Source: an uncultured Pelagibacteraceae bacterium (GTDB taxonomy: Bacteria > Pseudomonadota > Alphaproteobacteria > Pelagibacterales > AG-422-B15). Taken from it: a DNA stretch of 54,829 bases. Within the stretch, counting starts at the first letter, position 1. Every line of letters starts with the position of its first letter. The stretch spans positions 83,554 to 138,382 of the forward strand of contig CACMLX010000003.1 of the NCBI GenBank assembly GCA_902614655.1. The letters run 5' to 3'. The position numbers and the translations under genes are program-made. Below, piece by piece: positions 1 through 7,614 of the stretch. The notes under the pieces are model-generated. The model was given only the letters and a program-made list of their open reading frames with translations, searched no databases and had not been told where the DNA came from.

Positions 1-95
1 ATTAGGTCATCCCAGTCTATTTCTATTGGCGCTGAGTAAGCAGAAAGCGGAATAAAAATAAAAATAATTAATAAGATTTTTAATTTTTTAATCAT
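1..95 (-). CDS. DUF3299 family protein, N-terminal fragment (runs off the window)
   Basis: The visible 31 residues start MIKKLKILLIIFIFIPL, a lysine-rich n-region and hydrophobic core typical of a Sec signal peptide. The mature part then begins PIEIDWDDL, which resembles the opening of DUF3299 proteins (a TWDDL-like motif). The ATG overlaps the end of the upstream permease gene by 4 bases, so the two are translationally coupled. Identity also rests on context: in gammaproteobacteria a DUF2796 protein, an ABC ATPase, an FtsX-like permease and a DUF3299 protein form a Zur-controlled operon in this order. The function of DUF3299 is unknown, and only the start of the gene is present. Confidence 0.55.
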   Translation of the reverse strand, partial: MIKKLKILLIIFIFIPLSAYSAPIEIDWDDL

Positions 96-1342
96 AATTT
101 AATCGTCATACCATCATTAATAGAAAACCAGTAAGCTCTTATTGCTGGTAATAAACTGACTGTTATTGAGGCAATGATAAACACAGCAAAAACATACATA
201 TCTTTTATAGCTAACATTTCAATGTTTACTAAGATGCCATAATTGTAATCAATCCATGGTTGTAATAAATTTAACACACAAAATAATAATACTACACTGA
301 ATGTAATACTTAGAATTGAAATAAATATTGCTTCAAGCATTAATAAACCAATCACTGTGAAAGGAGATGCACCCATAGCTCTCCAGATCGCCATTTCTCT
401 TCTTCTCTCACTTAAACTTGAAAACATAATCGCTGCCATACCAACGAGTGTTGTGAATATTACAACCACCGATATCCCTAATAATAAGTTTTCAATCACT
501 CCAACTACTCGCCATAGCTCCTGCAGCGCAGCGCCAGGAAGAATTGCAGTCATCGCTTCTTCAGGATACTCATTGATCCAGCGCTGAAGTTGAAAGATAG
601 TTAATTTTGATTTAACACCTACTAGTGCAGCAGTGATATTTTTAGGAGTTAGATCCATTTCGCGTATCTCATCAATAGGTGTTAGTTGTCCTGGTATTTT
701 AGCTCCAGTTGACCAATCAACATGAATTGCTTCAATAGCAGCCAGGCTGACGATTACAGTATTATCTACAGGTGTTCCTGTCTTTTTAAGTATCCCTGAT
801 ACTCTAAAAGGTTGATCATCGTGATCTGAAAAAGACTGTAATCCATGGGAAACTACAAGTGAAGTACCGATTTTATATCCTAGTTTTTCAGCAACCCCAG
901 CACCCAAAACGACGTCGTATAGATCCTCAAATAAATAACCTTTATCAATACTTACAGACTGACTACCTCTATATTTATATCGAGAAAAAAATTCTTTGTT
1001 GGTACCCATTACTCTAAATCCCTTATGGCTATCTCCCAACGAAATTGGAACTGTCCAATCAACTTCTTCTTTACTCACTAAGTCTAAATAACTCTCCCAT
1101 GTTATATTATTCGTAGCGTTTCCAATTCTAAAAACTGAATATAACAACAGTTGCACTGAACTAGCTCTTGCGCCAACAATTAAATCAGTCTGTGAGATTG
1201 TATCGGTAAAACTTGTATATGCTGAAGTTCTTAACTTTTCTACACTCATATAAAGCATAAGGGATACTGAAATTGCAAGAATTGTCATACCCACAGTAAC
1301 TAAGCGCGCATAAAGAGAGCTGAACGAAAGTTTTAATAACAT
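92..1342 (-). CDS. FtsX/MacB-type ABC transporter permease of the DUF2796 zinc-starvation operon
   Basis: This 416-residue inner-membrane protein has the LolC/MacB permease layout. There is one N-terminal membrane segment (about residues 15-32), a large periplasmic domain (about 35-285), then three C-terminal membrane segments (about 285-310, 330-362 and 382-405). The coupling-helix region SERRREMAIWRAMGAS lies near residue 311 and is typical of FtsX domains. The start codon overlaps the upstream ATPase gene by 10 bases, so the two should form one transporter. Family knowledge says such pumps transmit force to periplasmic partners rather than import solutes. The substrate is unknown; the setting implies a role in zinc limitation. 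Confidence 0.8.
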   Translation of the reverse strand: MLLKLSFSSLYARLVTVGMTILAISVSLMLYMSVEKLRTSAYTSFTDTISQTDLIVGARASSVQLLLYSVFRIGNATNNITWESYLDLVSKEEVDWTVPISLGDSHKGFRVMGTNKEFFSRYKYRGSQSVSIDKGYLFEDLYDVVLGAGVAEKLGYKIGTSLVVSHGLQSFSDHDDQPFRVSGILKKTGTPVDNTVIVSLAAIEAIHVDWSTGAKIPGQLTPIDEIREMDLTPKNITAALVGVKSKLTIFQLQRWINEYPEEAMTAILPGAALQELWRVVGVIENLLLGISVVVIFTTLVGMAAIMFSSLSERRREMAIWRAMGASPFTVIGLLMLEAIFISILSITFSVVLLFCVLNLLQPWIDYNYGILVNIEMLAIKDMYVFAVFIIASITVSLLPAIRAYWFSINDGMTIKL

Positions 1343-2031
1343 GACTTATCTTCCCTTATGAGTATTTCGTTTATGTCAATTAATCGATCAAATTGATTAG
1401 AGAGCGATCTATCATGTGAAACCATCAATAACGTAGAGTTATTCTCTGAAATTTGTTCAAACATCAAATTTAAAAAAATCTTTTGCGCATCTGCATCAAG
1501 TGAGGAAGTTGGTTCGTCAGCAATGATCAGCGATGGGTTCCCAATTAGTGCCCGAGCCACTGCCACTCTTTGTTGCTGACCCATACTTAAACTACTTGCC
1601 CTAAATTGTGCAATATCATCTGGTAATCTCAATTGTTTAAAAAGTTCAATTACCTTTTCTTTTTTGTTTGAAACGTTGTTTGATCTTACTTTTGAAAAAT
1701 ATAAAGGTAGTAAAACATTATCAACAACATTCGCATAAGGCAGCAAGTTAAATTGTTGGAAAATAATTCCTATATTATCAGCACGATACTCATCCCTAGT
1801 TTTAGATGAAAGTTGGTTAATAGTGTTACCGTTAATACTTATATTTCCAGATGATGGATTAAGAAAACCACACATTAGGGAAAGGAGTGTGGTTTTGCCT
1901 GAGCCGCTTTCTCCCAATAAGAGAACTTTTTCACCTTTTTTAATTTCTAGGTTTGGAACAAATATCTTGAAATTACTTTTTTTTGACCAATAAAATCTTA
2001 CTGAATCAATTTTAATTATACTTTCATCCAA
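1333..2031 (-). CDS. LolD/MacB-type ABC transporter ATP-binding protein
   Basis: This 232-residue cytoplasmic ATPase powers the FtsX-like permease encoded just downstream. Walker A is GESGSGKTT (about residues 40-48), the ABC signature is LSMGQQQRVAVARAL (about 148-162) and Walker B is LIIADEPTSSLD (about 168-179), followed by a switch histidine in MVSHD. The best start is TTG at 2031, directly after the TAA of the DUF2796 gene; the nearby ATG at 2027 is in another frame. The gene overlaps the permease by 10 bases. Sequence type places it with the LolD/MacB subfamily. The zinc connection comes from its neighbours, not from its own sequence. Confidence 0.85.
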   Translation of the reverse strand: MDESIIKIDSVRFYWSKKSNFKIFVPNLEIKKGEKVLLLGESGSGKTTLLSLMCGFLNPSSGNISINGNTINQLSSKTRDEYRADNIGIIFQQFNLLPYANVVDNVLLPLYFSKVRSNNVSNKKEKVIELFKQLRLPDDIAQFRASSLSMGQQQRVAVARALIGNPSLIIADEPTSSLDADAQKIFLNLMFEQISENNSTLLMVSHDRSLSNQFDRLIDINEILIREDKSCY

Positions 2032-2634
2032 TTAGATTTTTCCTTTTAAGTCTATGAAAGGCTCATCTCCCTCCACTTCAAAACTTGTCGAACCAATCTC
2101 TGATACGAATTGTACCTCAAGTTCTCCAGAGTTTGGAAAAGTAGTAAAATATGGAAAGCTAATTCTGTCAATTTCTTTTATATTTCCGCAATTAAATGAG
2201 TAGTGTACAACAAACTCGTTATGAGCTTCTTCATCATGCTCATCATGCTCATCATGGTCATCATGCTCATCATGGTCATCGTGCTCATCATGGTCATCGT
2301 GCTCATCATGGTCATCGTCTTGATTGATCCCAATTTCAGAATTTACTAAATTACAATTTGAGGACTCGGGAAGACTAAAAATATTATCAAAATTTTCAAA
2401 TTTTTCTAAAGCTGCATTTACAAGAGCAATATCAGACTCAGTTTTAGCTTCATATTCAAAACCTACAATATCAGCTCCAGGAATAAAAAATTCAAAATCT
2501 ATGGCATTTCCTTCAATAGCAATATTTAATTCACCAACACCATGCTCATGTTTATCAACTTGTCTTGTTTCTTCAGCCGCCGAAACTGATACCATTGCAG
2601 ATATTAGTAGCGAATAGTAAATATTTTTTTTCAT
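2032..2634 (-). CDS. DUF2796 family His-rich periplasmic protein
   Basis: This 200-residue exported protein has a signal peptide over about residues 1-20 (ISAMVSVSAA, then EETRQ). The family hallmark HEHGVGELNIAIEG sits right after it (about 29-42). A low-complexity Asp/His/Glu run of HDEHDD units fills about 106-138, and two cysteines (about 94 and 149) could form a disulfide. The His-rich run is a probable Zn(II) buffer or capture site. A Zur-like operator lies about 60 bases upstream, and a GGGAG ribosome site about 7 bases before the ATG supports the start. In other proteobacteria the same protein heads a Zur-regulated operon with an ABC transporter and DUF3299, which is seen here too. 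The exact biochemical role is not known. Confidence 0.8.
   Translation of the reverse strand: MKKNIYYSLLISAMVSVSAAEETRQVDKHEHGVGELNIAIEGNAIDFEFFIPGADIVGFEYEAKTESDIALVNAALEKFENFDNIFSLPESSNCNLVNSEIGINQDDDHDEHDDHDEHDDHDEHDDHDEHDEHDEEAHNEFVVHYSFNCGNIKEIDRISFPYFTTFPNSGELEVQFVSEIGSTSFEVEGDEPFIDLKGKI
2221..2319 (-). repeat. In-frame 18-bp tandem repeat encoding HDEHDD units
   Basis: Imperfect tandem copies of an 18-base unit (read on the plus strand as catcatggtcatcgtgct) encode alternating DH and EH pairs in the DUF2796 protein. The period is a multiple of three, so copy-number change would keep the frame. A similar protein repeat, with different codons, occurs in ZnuA at 5121-5285. Confidence 0.8.
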
Positions 2635-2692
2635 CCATGCTCCCTTTTTAATTTAAAAAATTTTATTGAAAAAAATTTTGTGTGTCTAGAAA

Positions 2693-2711
2693 AATGTTAT
2701 TTTATAACATT
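2693..2711. promoter_or_regulatory. Probable Zur operator upstream of the DUF2796-ABC-DUF3299 genes
   Basis: A perfect inverted repeat, AATGTTAT-TTT-ATAACATT, sits between the stop of zur and the start of the DUF2796 gene. Its 15-base core, TGTTATTTTATAACA, differs at one position from the core at 4704-4718. It resembles the known proteobacterial Zur box, which has TGTTATA/TATAACA half-sites. Its placement implies that the downstream genes have their own zinc-repressed promoter in addition to read-through from znuCB-zur. Zur binding is inferred, not shown. Confidence 0.8.
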
Positions 2712-2718
2712 GTATAAT

Positions 2719-3138
2719 CTATTGATTCGTATTTTGAAGATGTTTTTGTTCACATGTCTTACAAGTACCGAATAACTCTAAATTATATCCACTTAATTTA
2801 AGACCATTCATATCTCTTACTTCAGACAAATATTTATAAAGTTTTTTATCACTTATCTCATCTATTTGATCACAGCTTTTACAAATTGAAAAAATTGTTC
2901 CGTGCGGTTCCACACATTTTGAATTGCAAGCAACAAATGCATTTTGACTTTCAATTTTATGTATTTCCCCAATTTTTATTAACTTTTCTAGGGCTCTATA
3001 GACTTGAGGTGGGGCTTTGATTCCTCGTTTATTGACATTGTTTAGAATAGAGTAAGCTTTAACGGGTCTGTTAGATTTTTGTACGAACTCGAGTACAATT
3101 CTTTGGTTTTTTGTTAACTTTTTACTATTTTTATTCAT
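2719..3138 (-). CDS. zur: Zinc uptake regulator Zur (Fur family)
   Basis: This 139-residue Fur-family repressor binds DNA when loaded with Zn(II). The N-terminal winged helix covers about residues 8-65, with the recognition region PPQVYRALEKL at about 43-53. The C-terminal dimerisation and metal domain has two CxxC pairs, C86/C89 and C126/C129, matching the structural zinc site of Zur. H60, C71 or C75, and H79 are candidate regulatory ligands. Zur, rather than Fur or PerR, is favoured by the location: it overlaps the end of znuB by 8 bases and lies between two matching operators. As part of the operon it should be autoregulated. Confidence 0.9.
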   Translation of the reverse strand: MNKNSKKLTKNQRIVLEFVQKSNRPVKAYSILNNVNKRGIKAPPQVYRALEKLIKIGEIHKIESQNAFVACNSKCVEPHGTIFSICKSCDQIDEISDKKLYKYLSEVRDMNGLKLSGYNLELFGTCKTCEQKHLQNTNQ

Positions 3139-3928
3139 AATTTTTTTTTCTGATTCTCATTAATGATAGGATAAATAAAATTAAAGCAACTACAACAATT
3201 GATGGTCCTGATGAAGTGTTTATTTCAAAAGAAGCATACAGTCCGATCAAAACCGATAATAGACCGCCAATAATAGATAGTATTACCATTTGTCTTGGAT
3301 TATCAGATAGATTACGAGCCATTGCAGTTGGTATAATTAGTAAACCAGTTATAAGAAGTACGCCGATCATCTTAATAGATATCGCAATCAGGGCTGCAAG
3401 TAAAATTGTGAATATGGCATTTACTCTTTCTGGCTTCATACCTTCAGCTTCAGCTAACTCATAATTTACTGTTGATGCAAAAAGAGGTTTCCAAATATAG
3501 CTTAAAACAACAAGTATCAAAGCCCCTCCAATCCATATTACTAGCAAGTCATTCGAATTAACTGAGAGAATATCTCCAAACAAAACACCCATAACATCAA
3601 ATCTTATAAAGGATAAAAAACCAAGTATTACCAACCCAATCGCTAGTGATGAGTGTGATATCAGGCCTAGGAGTGAGTCCCCTGCTAGATTGGTTGTTCT
3701 TTCAAGCCTTAATAAAAGTATTGCAACCAGAGATGCAACAACAAAGATAGTTAAGGAAACATTTATATCTAATGTTATTGAAATTAAAACACCTAGTAAT
3801 GCTGAATGAGCTAACGTGTCACCAAAAAAAGATAATCTCCTCCAAACCACAAAACAACCTAACGGTCCAGTAACAAGGGCAATCCCAATACCTGCTATTA
3901 TAGCTCTTACGATAAAATCATCCAACAT
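3131..3928 (-). CDS. znuB: Zinc ABC transporter permease ZnuB
   Basis: This 265-residue polytopic inner-membrane protein of the ABC-3 family forms the Zn(II) channel of ZnuABC. It shows roughly eight hydrophobic segments across its length. The family-typical stretch RRLSFFGDTLAHSALLG lies near residues 30-46, and the C-terminal half contains KMIGVLLITGLLIIPTAMAR. The length matches ZnuB from other proteobacteria. It lies 2 bases after znuC and overlaps zur by 8 bases, so the three are one transcript. Expression is probably controlled from the operator at 4704-4718. Confidence 0.93.
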   Translation of the reverse strand: MLDDFIVRAIIAGIGIALVTGPLGCFVVWRRLSFFGDTLAHSALLGVLISITLDINVSLTIFVVASLVAILLLRLERTTNLAGDSLLGLISHSSLAIGLVILGFLSFIRFDVMGVLFGDILSVNSNDLLVIWIGGALILVVLSYIWKPLFASTVNYELAEAEGMKPERVNAIFTILLAALIAISIKMIGVLLITGLLIIPTAMARNLSDNPRQMVILSIIGGLLSVLIGLYASFEINTSSGPSIVVVALILFILSLMRIRKKNYE

Positions 3929-3930
3929 AA

Positions 3931-4680
3931 CTACTCAACTTCCTTAATGATATTACCATCTGATGAATGAATATGATCATGGTTGTGTTCATATATCGAT
4001 AACAGTTTTGCAGATTTCTCTCCAAATAATTGTTTATAAGGATTACTTTCTGCAACGTCTCTTGGCGTTCCACAGCAACATACATGACCATTCAAACAAA
4101 CAACGTAGTCAGTTGCAGACATTACCACATGCAAATCATGAGAGATAAGAAGTATCCCACAGTTTAGATTTTCAGAGATAGTTTTTATTAGGGAGTACAA
4201 GGCAACTTCTCCAGTAAAATCTACACCCTGTACTGGCTCATCAAGAACTAAGAGCTCAGGTTTTTTTGCTATTGCGCGCGCTAACAAAACTCTTTGAAAC
4301 TCACCTCCAGACAAATCTCTAAGATTGCTATCTTTTAAATGCTGCACACCAGTTAAATTGAGAGCACTATCAATATCATCTACTTTTAAGTTTTGAGTTA
4401 AAACCATGAAGTCAGCAACCCTTAAAGGCAATGTCCAATCAATCGACACTTTTTGGGGTACATAGGATATTTTTGTTGTATTTCTCTCAACTCTTCCACT
4501 AATAGTCTTATATAAACCTAGAGCTATTTTAGCGGTTGTCGTTTTACCAGAACCATTGGGACCAATTAACGTTACAATTTGCCCTCGTTTTATTTCTAAA
4601 TCAACATCTCGAACAAGCCATTTTTTATTTTTAAAAATTCCTGCATTAGTCAATCTAATTAGAGTTTCACTATCGTTCAT
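3931..4680 (-). CDS. znuC: Zinc ABC transporter ATP-binding protein ZnuC
   Basis: This 249-residue ATPase energises Zn(II) import through ZnuB. Walker A is GPNGSGKTT (about residues 40-48), the signature is LSGGEFQRVLLARAI (about 124-138), Walker B is LLVLDEPVQGVD (about 144-155) and the switch region is LISHDLHVV. The C-terminus carries a short His-rich stretch (EHNHDHIHSS), which is common in zinc transporters. It is the first gene of znuC-znuB-zur and is transcribed divergently from znuA, with a 71-base spacer that holds the Zur-like operator. Confidence 0.93.
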   Translation of the reverse strand: MNDSETLIRLTNAGIFKNKKWLVRDVDLEIKRGQIVTLIGPNGSGKTTTAKIALGLYKTISGRVERNTTKISYVPQKVSIDWTLPLRVADFMVLTQNLKVDDIDSALNLTGVQHLKDSNLRDLSGGEFQRVLLARAIAKKPELLVLDEPVQGVDFTGEVALYSLIKTISENLNCGILLISHDLHVVMSATDYVVCLNGHVCCCGTPRDVAESNPYKQLFGEKSAKLLSIYEHNHDHIHSSDGNIIKEVE

Positions 4681-4689
4681 AAATAATGC

Positions 4690-4717
4690 TTGATAAATTT
4701 TTTTGTTATATTATAAC
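4690..4717 (+). promoter_or_regulatory. Candidate znuA promoter with its -10 inside the Zur operator
   Basis: TTGATA at 4690-4695 and TATAAC at 4712-4717 are separated by 16 bases and could serve as -35 and -10 of a housekeeping promoter for znuA. The -10 falls inside the inverted repeat at 4704-4718, so a bound repressor would block RNA polymerase. A TATAAT also reads on the minus strand at 4715-4710 and could serve znuC. This was judged by eye only. Confidence 0.5.
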
Positions 4718-4718
4718 A
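4704..4718. promoter_or_regulatory. Probable Zur operator between znuC and znuA
   Basis: TGTTATA-T-TATAACA is a perfect inverted repeat with 7-base arms in the 71-base divergent spacer of znuCB-zur and znuA. It closely matches the proteobacterial Zur box core and differs by one base from the core at 2693-2711. From this position one repressor site could control both directions of zinc-uptake expression. Confidence 0.85.
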
Positions 4719-4751
4719 CTATATTTATTTAACCATGAAAGCAATAAATCT

Positions 4752-6215
4752 ATGAAATTACAACTCAAATTTGGACTTTTATTATCAATTATTTCAATTC
4801 TGTCATATTCATCTTTTGCTAATGCAGAAACAAAAGTTGTTGTTTCAATCAAACCAGTTCATTCGTTAGTTAGCTATGTGATGGACGGAGTGGGCAAGCC
4901 TAGTTTATTAGTCGATGGTAGTGCCTCACCTCATACATTCCAATTAAAGCCTTCTCATGCAACAATGTTACAAGAAGCTGATGTAGTTTTTTGGATTGGG
5001 GAAGATTTAGAGTCTTTTCTAGAAGACCCTCTAGACTCAATTGCTAATGATGCCAGAAAAGTAACCTTAATGGAGTCAGATCAGATAGATTTACTAAAAT
5101 TTAGAGAAAAAAACGTATTTGAAGATCACCACGATGATCATGATGAACACGAAGATCATGCTGATGGACACGACGAACACGACGAACACGACGAACATGA
5201 CGAACATGACGAACACGACGATCATGGTGACGATCATGATGAACATGACGATCATGCAGACGATCACGGAGATCATGGCGATCATGCATTTGAATGGGCA
5301 GGAGTTTTCGACTTAACTGAAGGAACTTATAATTGGTCATTTGCAAAAGTAGGTGGTGAATATGCTGACCCTGCGATGAAAATGGTAATCCTTATGTCTG
5401 ATGAGATTGAGTCCTCTGAAGAGAAAGCTGAAGAATTATTAGAATCAAGCAGTTCAACAGATAGAAATCATAGTAGTACACTTTCTGCCAATGATTCAGC
5501 TTTCATGTTAAATTTTGACGAAAGTAGGGAAACTACAGTTTTTAGCGTTGAGATTAAAGAAGCTGGAAAATATACATTCTTCACAGAGCATATGCCATTT
5601 GAGTTTGAAGCTGATGAACACTTTTTCAAGGATTTATCTGGTAACGATGTCGAACCTATTGCTCAAGAGCCAGACTCTGGACATCATGATCATCATCACG
5701 GACATGCGCATGGAGAATTTGATATTCACTTTTGGCTTGATCCTGAAATTGCAAAAACAATTGTAAGTATTGCCTCAGAAGAATTATCTGAAATTGATCC
5801 TGCCAATAAATCAATTTATTCATCCAATGCTGCGAATGCTATTAATGACCTTGACCAGTTAATAGACAATACAAGATCAAAAATAAATAGTGATGCAACA
5901 TACATTGTGTTTCATGATGCCTATCAATATTTTGAGCAGAGATTTGGTATTGAAGTAATTGGTGCTCTTACTGTAAATCCTGAGGTGTTGCCTGGTGCGA
6001 AGCAACTTGCAGAAATAAGAGAAGTAATTGAGCATGAGAGTGTTAATTGTTTATTTTCAGAGCCTCAATTTAACCCAAGTATTGCAGAAACAATTGCAAG
6101 TGATACTGGTATAAAGTCTGCCGTTTTAGATCCATTAGGAGCTGAATTGGAGCCAGGAAAAGATCTTTATTTTGATCTAATAGGTGACATGGTATCTTCA
6201 TTTGAAAATTGCTAA
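4752..6215 (+). CDS. znuA: Zinc ABC transporter substrate-binding protein ZnuA with an embedded extra domain
   Basis: This 487-residue periplasmic Zn(II)-binding protein delivers zinc to ZnuBC. The chosen ATG at 4752 gives MKLQLKFGLLLSIISIL and a signal peptide ending near SFANA (residue 25); the upstream in-frame start would bury it. Cluster A-I ligands are visible: H61 in SPHTFQL, H326 in DIHFWLDP and H388 in VFHDAY. The protein is about 170 residues longer than usual ZnuA. The excess is a His/Asp/Glu loop (about 124-178), a folded-looking segment (about 179-310, containing EWAGVFDL, GEYADPAMKM and FFTEHMPFEFE) and a second His stretch, HHDHHHGHAH (311-320). The insert occupies the place of the usual His-rich loop. 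A 6-codon ORF (4735-4755) ends over the start codon. Confidence 0.92.
   Translation: MKLQLKFGLLLSIISILSYSSFANAETKVVVSIKPVHSLVSYVMDGVGKPSLLVDGSASPHTFQLKPSHATMLQEADVVFWIGEDLESFLEDPLDSIANDARKVTLMESDQIDLLKFREKNVFEDHHDDHDEHEDHADGHDEHDEHDEHDEHDEHDDHGDDHDEHDDHADDHGDHGDHAFEWAGVFDLTEGTYNWSFAKVGGEYADPAMKMVILMSDEIESSEEKAEELLESSSSTDRNHSSTLSANDSAFMLNFDESRETTVFSVEIKEAGKYTFFTEHMPFEFEADEHFFKDLSGNDVEPIAQEPDSGHHDHHHGHAHGEFDIHFWLDPEIAKTIVSIASEELSEIDPANKSIYSSNAANAINDLDQLIDNTRSKINSDATYIVFHDAYQYFEQRFGIEVIGALTVNPEVLPGAKQLAEIREVIEHESVNCLFSEPQFNPSIAETIASDTGIKSAVLDPLGAELEPGKDLYFDLIGDMVSSFENC
5121..5285 (+). repeat. His/Asp/Glu-rich coding repeat in znuA
   Basis: Tandem 9-base units of the type gacgaacac and gacgatcat encode DEH and DDH triplets over residues 124-178 of ZnuA. 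ZnuA proteins commonly carry a charged His-rich loop that binds extra Zn(II), but this one is unusually long. A second, shorter His-rich stretch is encoded at 5682-5711. The long ORFs on the opposite strand here are a by-product of the repeat. Confidence 0.8.
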
Positions 6216-6233
6216 CTCTACAAAATATTTTTC

Positions 6234-6881
6234 ATGAGCTTATTTAAAGCTGACAATCTAGAATCTTTAAAAGAATTCAAGGATACTGACTATAAATTAG
6301 GTATATTGGAGCGTGAACAACCTGAGGGTGCAGGTTCTTTCTTTCAAAAATTAATGAAAAATGACTTTGGAATTGAGGGCACTCTTAGCTCAATTAATTT
6401 GAAAGAAGATTTAAAAAATTTGGTCCAGGAAATAATTCCTAACCAGTTAAGTTCAACTGAGTTTTATAATTATTGGCTTGCAGATATGGAAACCGTTTGC
6501 AGAACATTCTTACTGATTGAAAATACTGATACACTTTGCTTTTGGCTTGGGACAAAACGAGAGTGTAGACGTTATCATGTTGATAACGTACCAAGACGTC
6601 TTTTGGTCACTTATGCTGGACAAGGTACAGAATGGATACAAAATCAGGATGCTGACCGTCTAGCCTATGAGGCAGGTGAACCAAATGAAATGATCGTTAG
6701 AGATAAAAGTAAATTAAATTTCATTGATAAATGGAACATTGCAATATTTACCGGTGGTAGAAATGGTATACTTCATCGCACACCTGATTCTGCTCTAAAT
6801 GGTCCTTCAATATTAATGAAACTTGATCATCCGGAGTATTTAAACTCTGTATATTCTTCAGAAGTTCTTAAATTAAATTAG
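6234..6881 (+). CDS. DUF1826 family protein, probably part of the zinc regulon
   Basis: This 215-residue soluble protein has no signal peptide or membrane segment. The central region, with CFWLGTKRECRRYHVDNVP (about residues 101-119) and RRLLVTYAGQGTEW (about 120-133), and the C-terminal NGILHRTPD fit the DUF1826 family. It has several conserved-looking Cys and His residues but no motif that fixes a reaction. The gene lies 18 bases after znuA on the same strand and so probably shares its Zur-controlled promoter. DUF1826 genes are often found beside zinc-homeostasis genes. Function is unknown. Confidence 0.7.
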   Translation: MSLFKADNLESLKEFKDTDYKLGILEREQPEGAGSFFQKLMKNDFGIEGTLSSINLKEDLKNLVQEIIPNQLSSTEFYNYWLADMETVCRTFLLIENTDTLCFWLGTKRECRRYHVDNVPRRLLVTYAGQGTEWIQNQDADRLAYEAGEPNEMIVRDKSKLNFIDKWNIAIFTGGRNGILHRTPDSALNGPSILMKLDHPEYLNSVYSSEVLKLN

Positions 6882-6882
6882 A

Positions 6883-7506
6883 TTAAATTAAATCAAACTT
6901 TTTTTTCTCAAAATCATACGTCTCTATAGATCCAGATCCAATATCATTCCAAACCCCATAAAGCGTAATTCCACCTGACTTTACTTCAGTATTTATAAAG
7001 GGATATTTACTTAAATTCTCTAATGATACGATAATGCTTTCTTTCTCCATGTACTTAACTTTCTCATCGTTTCCTTCGCCTGAAATGTTGTCGTACACTG
7101 GTTTTAGTAACTTTAGCCAATTAGAAATTGATGAGTTATCATCAAAATTATTTTCATGACACATATGATACCCATTCTTTATACCTCCACATCCTGAGTG
7201 CCCAATTATAATAATATTTTTAATATTTAATGCTGTTACACCAAATTCGATAGCTGCAATTGTTCCGCTATGTTCCGTTAATTGACTATAGGGTGGTACT
7301 ATATTAGCAATATTTCTATGAACTAGCATTTCACCAGCTTTTGATTTGAATATAGCATTCGGATCAACTCTTGAATCTACGCACGATATAATCATGTATT
7401 TAGGTGACTGGCCTTCTCTTGCAAGTCTTTCAAAGTGATCTTTTTCTTGTGCGAAAGAGTTTTCCTTCCAGTTTTTATATTTATCGATGAGATCTTTTGG
7501 TAACAT
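6883..7506 (-). CDS. Beta-class carbonic anhydrase
   Basis: This 207-residue cytoplasmic zinc enzyme interconverts CO2 and bicarbonate. Zinc ligands are clear: C42 in SCVDSR, and H103 and C106 in GHSGCGG. The D44/R46 catalytic dyad and the HRNIANIVPPY stretch (about residues 63-73) are also present. The length suits a bacterial beta-CA. It is convergent with the DUF1826 gene, with one base between stop codons, and divergent from the Rieske oxygenase gene. No Zur-like site is visible upstream, so the placement beside the zinc genes may be chance. Confidence 0.93.
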   Translation of the reverse strand: MLPKDLIDKYKNWKENSFAQEKDHFERLAREGQSPKYMIISCVDSRVDPNAIFKSKAGEMLVHRNIANIVPPYSQLTEHSGTIAAIEFGVTALNIKNIIIIGHSGCGGIKNGYHMCHENNFDDNSSISNWLKLLKPVYDNISGEGNDEKVKYMEKESIIVSLENLSKYPFINTEVKSGGITLYGVWNDIGSGSIETYDFEKKKFDLI

Positions 7507-7614
7507 TCACTTATTTATTTTTTATCCAAATTGGTGAAGACCATGCCATTCTAGTTATAATTTTCTCATAATATCTAGTCATAGACAATATAAGGGTATA
7601 AAATTTTTACAAGC

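Noticed and set aside
2221..2319. Regular repeats that could suggest a CRISPR array
   Set aside because: The units are contiguous with no spacers and encode an in-frame His/Asp/Glu run of a DUF2796 protein.
5094..5346. Long ORFs on both other frames and the minus strand across the znuA His-rich region
   Set aside because: They are frame shadows of a codon repeat; they encode only monotonous His/Arg or Met/Val/Ile strings and lie inside a clear gene.
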